A stretch of DNA of 13,887 bases from CAYFMS01 sp964491425 (GTDB lineage Bacteria > Patescibacteriota > Patescibacteriia > UBA9934). Made by a program: the position numbers and the translations under genes. Location: positions 1 through 13,887 of the forward strand of contig CAZBFR010000020.1 of the NCBI GenBank assembly GCA_964491425.1, in the 5' to 3' direction. The first letter of the stretch is position 1; each line of letters starts with the position of its first letter. The notes beneath the pieces were generated by a model. That model was given only the letters and a program-made list of their open reading frames with translations. It was not told where the DNA came from and did not search any database. This document shows positions 5,838-11,960 of this stretch, piece after piece.

Positions 5838-7700
5838 ATGTTTCGTATGGAAATATCTTCGAGGGCCCTAGGTCAGCAAGTCCGAGTCTTATTAACGACG
5901 AGCGTAATTTTCTCGCTCATGTTTGCGGGAGTCATTGGACTTCTTCCGGGAACTGCTGACGCAGCTACTGGAGAAGGAACGGCGACAATCCGAATCGCGG
6001 TTGATAGCGGATCGCAAAACGCAAGTACGGCGACGTACGGAAGCGCGGGAGCGACTGTTGCAGCGACCGTTGGAGCGCTTAGCTACTTGCGGATTGATTT
6101 GACCGTTGGAGCGAGTCATATCGCCGCTGCTCAAAACAACGTAACGGTACAAATCCCGACAAACCTCTTCCCTGCGAACGGGTTTGATACGGACGAGGAG
6201 GCTACACTTGCAGCCGTTAACGCGACAGGAGAGTTCTTTATTGCGTATACGGATACCGATGCAGTAACGACAAACAACGGAGCGATTAGCTTTGCCGCTA
6301 GTGCCGCTGCAAACACTGGATTGATTACGATTCAAGCCAACCAACAAATGGACTCGACGGATATTATCTCGATTTACGCGGCGATCAACGATCCGAACTA
6401 CGTTCGATCTGCGCAAAACGTAACGATTGCCGTTGACGATACGGGTGGAAACAGCTTGACGAACATTGCAGTCCTTCCAACAGTTTCGACGGCTGCGGCA
6501 AACGCTGGCGCTTCTGTTGCCCTTGGACTTAACTCGACGCTTTTCGTAACGGGAACAACGACGGTAACGCTTACGACACCGTTTGCGCTTGACGCCAACG
6601 ATACGATCGATATTACCTTCCCTACCGGAATTGATATCTCGGCGGTTGATGCCGCGGTTACGGGAACCTTTGAAGCGTCTGACTCGATTACGTGTGCCGC
6701 CGCCTCACAGGTCCTTACCTGTACGACAAGTGCCGCGACGAACGCGACCGGAACGATTATTCTTACCGGAATTAAATCGCTTATCGCCATGACTACCGAT
6801 ATCACTGTCTTCGAAGTCGAAGACGAAGGAAACGCGTCGAATGATATTGCTACGGACGCAACGGTCGCTCTTACCGATACGCGAAAGTACACAACGGCTG
6901 TAACGGATTATACGGATTTAACATGGGATATCGCGATTACGGCTCCAACAGCGACCTCCGCTTACGGAGTTGGTGATCGAATCGAGATCGCTTGGAATAC
7001 GGATGGTGGAACGGGTGCACCTGGAGCGGTTAACCTTGATTACTCGGTTGACGGCGGCGCGACATGGACGGATATTATTACAGGAACAATGAACGACGGA
7101 GCTTATTCATGGCTCCCATCGGGAATCTCTGGTAAGACGGTTCTCCTTCGAGCGGAAGCGACGGACCTTGCGATGGTTCTCGATACAGACCTTTCGGAGG
7201 CATTCACAATTGGAACTGTCGCTGGAGACGACGCGACGGACGAGGATGGATTTACAGACCTCCCTGCTGGAACCTACGTAAAAGGAACGTCAACGAGCTC
7301 TGTCTACTATATTGATACCGATGGAACCCGACGACCTTTCCTTGATCGACAAACCTACTTCACGCACGCAAACAGCTTCGACGGTGTTGTAACGCTTACG
7401 GACGCGGATCTCGCGCACTACCCGCTTGGTAAGTCGATGCTTCCAAAGGCCGGTGTCGTACTCGTAAAGGTACAGTCGGTAAACGCGGTTTACGCGGTAA
7501 CGGAAGGCGGTGTTCTTCGCTGGATCGAGACGGAAGCGGTTGCGAAGTCGCTCTACGGAAATAACTGGGCCGACTACGTAATCGATGTCCCTGCAACTGC
7601 CTGGAAGCGTTTCACGATCGGAACCTCGGTCGATAGCGCAAATGACCTCACGGTCAACATGGGAATGATGCAAACACGAACAGCGTTGAACTCTAAGTAA
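5838..7700 (+). CDS. Large secreted S-layer-like / surface protein
   Basis: A 620-residue exported protein. The signal peptide runs to about residue 42, with an AxA site (TADA-ATGEG). Residues 43 to about 355 are Ala/Thr-rich and beta-strand-like, with repeated short TV/IT strands. Residues about 359-459 resemble a Kre9/Knh-type Ig-like domain: ITAPTATSAYGVGDRIEIAW, then LDYSVDGGATWTDI, then AYSWLPSG. The last domain (about 479-596) is VYYIDTDGTRRPF, KAGVVLVKVQSVNAVYAV, GGVLRWIETEAVAKSLYG, and is shared with the M23 protein at 3844. Arg is CGA in 10 of 15 cases and Gly is mostly GGA, unlike the neighbours, which suggests very high expression. The strong terminator downstream fits a monocistronic major surface protein. 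S-layer identity is inferred from composition, expression signs and layout. An adhesin-like surface protein is the alternative. Confidence 0.85.
   Translation: MFRMEISSRALGQQVRVLLTTSVIFSLMFAGVIGLLPGTADAATGEGTATIRIAVDSGSQNASTATYGSAGATVAATVGALSYLRIDLTVGASHIAAAQNNVTVQIPTNLFPANGFDTDEEATLAAVNATGEFFIAYTDTDAVTTNNGAISFAASAAANTGLITIQANQQMDSTDIISIYAAINDPNYVRSAQNVTIAVDDTGGNSLTNIAVLPTVSTAAANAGASVALGLNSTLFVTGTTTVTLTTPFALDANDTIDITFPTGIDISAVDAAVTGTFEASDSITCAAASQVLTCTTSAATNATGTIILTGIKSLIAMTTDITVFEVEDEGNASNDIATDATVALTDTRKYTTAVTDYTDLTWDIAITAPTATSAYGVGDRIEIAWNTDGGTGAPGAVNLDYSVDGGATWTDIITGTMNDGAYSWLPSGISGKTVLLRAEATDLAMVLDTDLSEAFTIGTVAGDDATDEDGFTDLPAGTYVKGTSTSSVYYIDTDGTRRPFLDRQTYFTHANSFDGVVTLTDADLAHYPLGKSMLPKAGVVLVKVQSVNAVYAVTEGGVLRWIETEAVAKSLYGNNWADYVIDVPATAWKRFTIGTSVDSANDLTVNMGMMQTRTALNSK
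7273..7626 (+). repeat. Copy 2 of the shared surface domain (within the S-layer-like protein)
   Basis: Residues about 479-596 of the 620-residue protein. It shares with copy 1 (4465-4815) the VYY start, an Arg-x-x-Phe turn, K-x-QSV, VYxV, GGVLR, TE, AK, LYG, W, V-x-D-x-P and a closing Arg-x-x-Ile. A short hydrophilic tail follows. Confidence 0.8.
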
Positions 7701-7714
7701 CAATACGATACAAT
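7686..7714 (+). promoter_or_regulatory. Possible promoter for the SanA-like gene, overlapping a terminator
   Basis: TTGAAC at 7686-7691 and TACAAT at 7709-7714 are separated by 17 bases. The -35 lies in the last codons of the S-layer-like gene. The predicted start (near 7721) falls inside the terminator stem at 7716-7740. The leader to the ATG at 7759 would be about 38 bases. Confidence 0.35.
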
Positions 7715-7715
7715 C

Positions 7716-7741
7716 AAATCCCGTCGATAAGACGGGATTTT
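7716..7741 (+). terminator. Strong terminator after the S-layer-like gene
   Basis: A perfect 10-bp stem pairs AAATCCCGTC (7716-7725) with GACGGGATTT (7731-7740) around a GATAA loop, ending in TTTT. It begins 15 bases after the stop codon. The symmetrical A and T flanks could also act weakly on the other strand, but no gene reads in from that side. Confidence 0.88.
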
Positions 7742-7758
7742 GGTTATTAAAGCGATGC

Positions 7759-8409
7759 ATGTTTAGTAGACTTTTTAAGTATGGTATCCGTGCGAGCGTC
7801 GCGATCATTATTTTGATCGCAGTTGTTTTTGCTACTCCTCCATTGAGCGTTAATGCGCAAAAAAAGAATATATTTGTAGACGGAGCTGCGCTCGAGCCGA
7901 AAACGGTTGGAATTGTCTTTGGAGCGGGGCTTGTGAATTCTTCGAAACCATCCGACGTATTACGCGATAGGCTTATCGTTGCTTCGGAGTTATTCCATTC
8001 CGGTAAAATTAAAAAAATCCTTGTCTCGGGCGATAACCGCACGGAAGCCTACTCCGAACCGGATGTAATGAAAGAGACGCTTATTAGGGACTACAGGGTT
8101 CCTGCGGAAGTGATTTACCAAGACTTTGGCGGTCGGCGAACCTATGACACGTGTAAACGCGCGCACGAACTTTTTGGTGTGAACGAAGCGATTCTAGTCT
8201 CACAGGCCTATCATTTACCCCGTGCTATTTGGACCTGTAAGCGAATGGGTATAGAGTCAAAAGGTATTTCCGCAACAAGACAACCATATATCAGCGATTC
8301 CTATTACAAAAAACGTGAGGTTATTGCCGTGTACAAGGCATTTGTCGACGTGTATATTAAGGCGCCGACGGTTGTTGGCGGAGCACAAATCATTGACCTA
8401 GATCTATGA
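7759..8409 (+). CDS. SanA/YdcF-type (DUF218) membrane-anchored envelope protein
   Basis: A 216-residue protein with one N-terminal membrane segment (about residues 11-30), followed by an extracytoplasmic DUF218 domain. The family motifs are present: GIVFGAGLVNSSKPSDVLRD (about 51-70), ILVSGDNRTEAYSEPDVMK (about 93-111), RVPAEVIYQDFGGRRTYDTC (about 116-135), and ILVSQAYHLPRAIWTCKRMG. E. coli SanA (about 239 residues) and ElyC/YdcF relatives affect envelope permeability and peptidoglycan or lipid-carrier metabolism, but no reaction is proven for SanA itself. The ATG at 7759 has no clear Shine-Dalgarno site. The stop TGA overlaps the next ATG as ATGA, so the gene is translationally coupled to the P-loop gene. 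The final residues (GGAQIIDLDL) are not typical of the family. Confidence 0.9.
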   Translation: MFSRLFKYGIRASVAIIILIAVVFATPPLSVNAQKKNIFVDGAALEPKTVGIVFGAGLVNSSKPSDVLRDRLIVASELFHSGKIKKILVSGDNRTEAYSEPDVMKETLIRDYRVPAEVIYQDFGGRRTYDTCKRAHELFGVNEAILVSQAYHLPRAIWTCKRMGIESKGISATRQPYISDSYYKKREVIAVYKAFVDVYIKAPTVVGGAQIIDLDL

Positions 8410-8939
8410 AACTTATCTTTCTCTACGGACCGCCAGCGGTTGGAAAATTAACGATCGGGACTTCCCTCTCAAAGAGGCTTGATATTCCGCTTATTGATAA
8501 TCACTCGGTAGTGAATCCTATTGTTCGTCTATTCCCTTGGGGAGATCCTGATCAACAACGCCTTGCGCGAGAGTTTCGGCTTGAGCTGTTTCGAACCGCT
8601 GCTCGCCGTGGCAAGGATCTTATTACGACATTCGGAGGCGGAGGCGAGCTCTATGACGATTTTATCCAAGACACAATTAGAGGCGTAGAGGCTCACGGAG
8701 GAAGGGTCATCTTCGTACAATTAACAGCTCCGCGAGAGGTTCTATTTTCAAGAGTTGCAAACGAATCGCGTGTTCAAAAGCAAACAATTGCTTCTGAGAC
8801 AACGCTAGCGGAAGTATTTGAACAAAAACCCGATGTCTTCTCGCGTGCCCTTGTGCCGGATCATTTAACGGTAGATACTTCTTCTCAATCGGTTGAAGAA
8901 TTAACAACGATTATTGCGGACTATGTCAAACGAATTTAA
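8406..8939 (+). CDS. P-loop nucleotide kinase-like protein
   Basis: A 177-residue cytosolic P-loop NTPase. Walker A is GPPAVGKLT (residues 8-16), the variant with Leu after the Lys that is common in a group of uncharacterised AAA_33 or shikimate/gluconate-kinase-like proteins. A possible Walker B is VIFVQLTAP (about 99-107), and an Arg-rich lid-like stretch (SRVANESRVQKQ) follows. Length and layout fit a small-molecule kinase, but no substrate-specific motif is recognisable, so the substrate is unknown. It overlaps the SanA-like gene by 4 bases at its start and the trhO gene by 17 bases at its end. The three genes probably form one operon, though nothing obvious ties their functions together. 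Confidence 0.82.
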   Translation: MKLIFLYGPPAVGKLTIGTSLSKRLDIPLIDNHSVVNPIVRLFPWGDPDQQRLAREFRLELFRTAARRGKDLITTFGGGGELYDDFIQDTIRGVEAHGGRVIFVQLTAPREVLFSRVANESRVQKQTIASETTLAEVFEQKPDVFSRALVPDHLTVDTSSQSVEELTTIIADYVKRI

Positions 8940-9822
8940 GGTGATCATTTTTTATAAGTACACTCGTGTTAATGACCCTGTCCGATTTATGAAGTGGCAG
9001 AGGGCTGTTTGCGAGGAACTTGGGCTCCTCGGGCGAATTCTTATCGCTTACGAAGGAATAAACGGGACCCTTGAAGGGACGAACGCGCAAATCGCTGAAT
9101 ATGAGCGTCGGATGCATTCGCAAGACGGAAGCGAAGGGACCTTTGGCGATTTTTCGGATGTTTGGTTTAAGGCGAGCGAGGGTAACGGTAGGGCGTTTAA
9201 AAAACTAAAGATAAAGGTACGAAAAGAGATCGTGACGACGGGCCTCAAGGCGGAGGATGATATCGATCCAAACGCGCTTACCGGGAAGCATATTCCTCCC
9301 GAGGAATTAAAGAAGTGGTTTGAAGCCGGTGAAGACTTCGAGATTATCGATATGCGTAATGACTACGAATATGCCGTTGGTCATTTTCGAGGTGCGAAAA
9401 ATAGTTACATGCAAAATTTCCGCGATTTAAAGAAGATTACGCCGGAGTTTGAAGCGATGAAGAAGAAAAAGGTGCTTACTGTTTGTACCTATGGGGTGCG
9501 TTGCGAAAAGGCCTCGGGTTACCTAAAGAGCCAAGGGTTCGAGGAAGTGTACCAACTCCACGGCGGGATTGGGACGTATATGAAGGCGTTTCCCGGAGAA
9601 GATTTTCTCGGATCGCTTTATGTGTTTGACGGGCGCATGACGGAGCAGTTTACGGATAAGTACGAGGTGATCGGTCGGTGCGTTTCATGTAACGATAAAA
9701 CCGAACGTTTTGGGAATTGTGCAAACACAGAATGCCACAAACAACTATTGATTTGCTCGAACTGTTCCACGGCTCTACACTACTGCTCCGAAGTCTGCCG
9801 CGCGCTTAAGGTTTCGGCGTAA
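8923..9822 (+). CDS. trhO: tRNA uridine(34) hydroxylase TrhO (YceA family, rhodanese domain)
   Basis: A 299-residue TrhO protein. TrhO uses oxygen to hydroxylate U34 in the anticodon wobble position of certain tRNAs to ho5U, the first step toward mo5U/cmo5U. The N-terminal domain (KVIIFYKYTRV, ILIAYEGINGTLEGT) is typical. The rhodanese domain (about 125-225) contains IIDMRNDYEYAVGHFRGA and the active loop CTYGVRCEKAS with Cys188 and Cys194. The usual form is CTGGIRCEKAS, so Tyr replaces a Gly. The C-terminal zinc-binding region has eight Cys (253, 256, 266, 271, 278, 281, 288, 292) plus His272 and His286. The ATG at 8923 is preferred over the TTG at 8914 because family members begin close to the first strand. 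It overlaps the preceding gene by 17 bases and the convergent gene by 17 bases. Confidence 0.95.
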   Translation: MSNEFKVIIFYKYTRVNDPVRFMKWQRAVCEELGLLGRILIAYEGINGTLEGTNAQIAEYERRMHSQDGSEGTFGDFSDVWFKASEGNGRAFKKLKIKVRKEIVTTGLKAEDDIDPNALTGKHIPPEELKKWFEAGEDFEIIDMRNDYEYAVGHFRGAKNSYMQNFRDLKKITPEFEAMKKKKVLTVCTYGVRCEKASGYLKSQGFEEVYQLHGGIGTYMKAFPGEDFLGSLYVFDGRMTEQFTDKYEVIGRCVSCNDKTERFGNCANTECHKQLLICSNCSTALHYCSEVCRALKVSA

Positions 9823-10702
9823 GATCGACAGGATCGATCGTAAGCGTAAAGCAGTTTTCGCCGGCGGTGTGTCTAAACGTCTCCTCAGTCGTAAATCCGT
9901 ACGGCTTTGAAATTGGTCGGGCGACTTGGTCGTCGAACGACTTCCCTGCAAAATCGGCACAAACCTCAAAGGTTGTTGCGTTAACGACGGTGTAGCGGTA
10001 CGGCAGTGTCGATACCGGGTCGAGAATATCGCCAGGACTAAACGAGATATCCTCGAGCGATTTAGGGAGCGCCTCATTTGTCGTGTAGAAATTAAGCGCA
10101 TTATATTTAATCGAAGTGAGTTCTTGTACGCGTTCGTCGTCGAGGCGTCGATCGCGTTGTTCGGCCGGTGTGCCGATCTCCATAAATCCGAAGATAATCG
10201 CCGAGAGAAGCGCGAGAGTAGCGAGCGCGCTCGCGATAAGGGGAACGCGTGTACCGAGCTTCGTTTTCATATCCCACAAGGTGTACGAGAAGACCGCTCC
10301 GGCGGTAGCAAGAACAACTAGAAGTCGAAGGCCAAAATGAACCGTAAGCTCACCTCCAAGGAAAGCCTTTAAGATCACGATAAGATCAATCAAAAGCGTT
10401 ATTGTCGCAAAAAAGAGCGTAATATAGGAGAACCAGCGCCTAATACGGCTTTCGCGTGCCTCGGCGCTCGTAGCGAGATCCTTGCGAATAAAATGATTAA
10501 GAACAAGGTAAATCGGCCAAGCGACAATGATCATAGCCATCATACCCTCTATAGATTCCGACGAGCCGTAGTACGTTTGGAGAGGGTCCGGGAAGGCTCG
10601 GTAAATTATTTGCCAGTAAAGGACGGTAAAGCTAATAACGGAAAGGGCGAGCGTTATTAGGCTTAGGCTCTGAAAGAAGAGCTCTTTCGGTTGATTTTTC
10701 AT
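9806..10702 (-). CDS. DUF5671 membrane protein with pseudopilin-like C-terminal domain
   Basis: A 298-residue protein. Residues 1 to about 172 hold five likely membrane helices (about 11-33, 50-68, 90-112, 118-140, 150-172) and match the DUF5671 domain: KELFFQSLSLITLALSVISF, then WPIYLVLNHFIRKD, then RRWFSYITLFFATITLLIDL. The outer domain has an Arg/Asp-rich helix (QRDRRLDDERVQELTSIKYN), NFYTTNEALPKSLEDIS and DPVSTLPYRYTV, closely resembling the C-terminal part of type IV pilin/pseudopilin-like proteins. The function of DUF5671 is unknown. The open frame runs on upstream to 11164, but that part overlaps the flavoprotein gene. The ATG at 10702-10700 (MKNQPKELFF) is the family start. The gene is divergent from the flavoprotein gene and convergent with trhO. 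Involvement in envelope or pilus assembly would be a guess. Confidence 0.88.
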   Translation of the reverse strand: MKNQPKELFFQSLSLITLALSVISFTVLYWQIIYRAFPDPLQTYYGSSESIEGMMAMIIVAWPIYLVLNHFIRKDLATSAEARESRIRRWFSYITLFFATITLLIDLIVILKAFLGGELTVHFGLRLLVVLATAGAVFSYTLWDMKTKLGTRVPLIASALATLALLSAIIFGFMEIGTPAEQRDRRLDDERVQELTSIKYNALNFYTTNEALPKSLEDISFSPGDILDPVSTLPYRYTVVNATTFEVCADFAGKSFDDQVARPISKPYGFTTEETFRHTAGENCFTLTIDPVDLTPKP

Positions 10703-10707
10703 ATAAT
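10702..10707 (+). promoter_or_regulatory. -10 box (TATAAT) for the flavoprotein gene
   Basis: Consensus TATAAT 20 bases before the ATG at 10728. Transcription would start near 10714, leaving a leader of about 14 bases without a Shine-Dalgarno site. It sits in the 25-base gap between two divergent genes and overlaps the start codon of the minus-strand gene. Confidence 0.5.
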
Positions 10708-10709
10708 TT

Positions 10710-10720
10710 AGCATAGCATA
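10710..10720 (-). promoter_or_regulatory. Possible -10 box (TATGCT, twice) for the DUF5671 gene
   Basis: On the minus strand the gap reads TATGCTATGCT, giving two overlapping TATGCT boxes 7 to 12 bases before the ATG at 10702. Either would yield a leaderless or nearly leaderless transcript. No -35 box is evident. Confidence 0.35.
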
Positions 10721-10727
10721 GAACGGT

Positions 10728-11960
10728 ATGCGCGTCGCAATTATTGGAGGAGGTGCGGCCGGGATGATGTGTGCGGCAACGATTGCCGAAGAGGGGCCTG
10801 GAACCCAGGTTTTTTTATTTGATCGAAACGACGGACTTGGGAAGAAGGTCATTATTTCAGGCGGTGGACGCTGTAACGTAACGACAGGAATCCAGGATAT
10901 TCGGACCGTTCTCACGAAATATCCTCGGGGGAACAAATTTTTAACAAGTGCGATGTACGGTTTTCCGCCTTCTGAAACGTACGCGTGGTTTGAGCGCCAT
11001 GGCGTTCCGCTTAAAACGGAGAAGGATCTACGGGTCTTCCCTGTTTCAAACGATGGGCATGATATTGTCCGTGTATTTGAACGGGTATTTGCGGAGCGTG
11101 AAGTCGAGGTGCGGTTAAAAAGCGCCGTGAGTTCGATCGAGAAGCGTGGAGCGGAGTTCCTCATCTTTCTTAAAAACGCGTCGGAACCGATCGTTGTCGA
11201 TCGCGTTGTTCTTACAACGGGCGGTCAGGCCTATCGTCAAACCGGCTCTGTTGGCGACGGGTACGCCTTCGCGAGCGGACTTGGGCATACGATTACTCCG
11301 CTCGCGCCGAGCCTTAACGCGTTTTTCACGCGTGAGAAGTGGCCCGCAACGATTTCCGGGTTGTCGTTTGAATCGGCGACGATTACCGCAAAGCGTGCAG
11401 GTTCGCCAAAATTCACCGGACCATTCCTCTTTACGCACAAGGGTGTAAGCGGTCCCGCTGTATTCGCGCTCTCCTCTCTCGTTGCGTTTGAAAAATACGA
11501 CGCGAATCAACCGCTTGAAATTACGATTGATCTCTTCCCTACTGAAACGCACGAGGCGCTCGCGAGTCGTTTCGCGGAGATGATCAAGAATGAACAAAAT
11601 AAATTATTTGGAACTGTGCTCGGTTGGCTTGTTCCGAAGTCCCTCGCGGAAATCGTTATTAGTGAAAATACAATATCGGCAACTAAGCGCGTAAATCAGG
11701 TTGCGAAAAAAGACGTTGCTAAGTGCCTTACGTGGCTTAAGGCGATTCCTCTTTCGGTTATTGCGCGTGGCGCCGGCGACGAGTTCGTTACGGCCGGTGG
11801 CGTTTCGACGGACGAAATCGATCCGCGTACAATGGAATCAAGGATTTGCCCGGGTCTCTATTTTGCCGGTGAAATTATGAACGTTGACGGATTTACGGGC
11901 GGGTTTAATTTACAAGCGTCGTGGGCCGCGGGACGACTCGCGGGACAATCGATTCTATGA
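10728..11960 (+). CDS. HI0933/YhiN-type FAD-dependent oxidoreductase (BaiN/RdsA family)
   Basis: A 410-residue cytosolic flavoprotein. The N-terminal Rossmann dinucleotide-binding motif is MRVAIIGGGAAGMMCA (GxGxxG at residues 7-12), ending in an acidic strand VFLFDRND. The family signature GKKVIISGGGRCNVT is at about residues 38-52. Further landmarks are RVFPVSNDG, VLTTGGQAYRQTGSVGDGY, FTGPFLFTHKGVSGPAVF, FVTAGGVSTDEIDPRTMESR, and the C-terminal FAD-contact block GLYFAGEIMNVDGFTGGFNL. Length is normal for the family (about 390-420). Members are called aminoacetone oxidase-like or BaiN/RdsA-like, but physiological substrates are mostly unknown, and the context gives no help. The start ATG at 10728 directly precedes the Rossmann strand. 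The stop TGA overlaps the next ATG as ATGA, so the Cys/His protein is translationally coupled to it. Confidence 0.93.
   Translation: MRVAIIGGGAAGMMCAATIAEEGPGTQVFLFDRNDGLGKKVIISGGGRCNVTTGIQDIRTVLTKYPRGNKFLTSAMYGFPPSETYAWFERHGVPLKTEKDLRVFPVSNDGHDIVRVFERVFAEREVEVRLKSAVSSIEKRGAEFLIFLKNASEPIVVDRVVLTTGGQAYRQTGSVGDGYAFASGLGHTITPLAPSLNAFFTREKWPATISGLSFESATITAKRAGSPKFTGPFLFTHKGVSGPAVFALSSLVAFEKYDANQPLEITIDLFPTETHEALASRFAEMIKNEQNKLFGTVLGWLVPKSLAEIVISENTISATKRVNQVAKKDVAKCLTWLKAIPLSVIARGAGDEFVTAGGVSTDEIDPRTMESRICPGLYFAGEIMNVDGFTGGFNLQASWAAGRLAGQSIL

Noticed and set aside
5892..6892. Several long minus-strand frames inside the S-layer-like gene
   Set aside because: They are rich in Val/Ala or Arg/Ser, as expected for the complement of a Thr/Ala-rich gene with strong codon bias. 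They have no motifs and no start signals.
7290..8042. A 250-codon minus-strand frame across the terminator at 7716-7741
   Set aside because: It covers the ends of two clear plus-strand genes and the terminator between them, and shows no recognisable protein features.
10703..11164. An N-terminal extension of 154 residues for the minus-strand DUF5671 gene
   Set aside because: It lies fully over the HI0933-type flavoprotein gene, including its Rossmann motif. DUF5671 proteins begin near MKNQPKELFF, and divergent -10 boxes lie in the gap.
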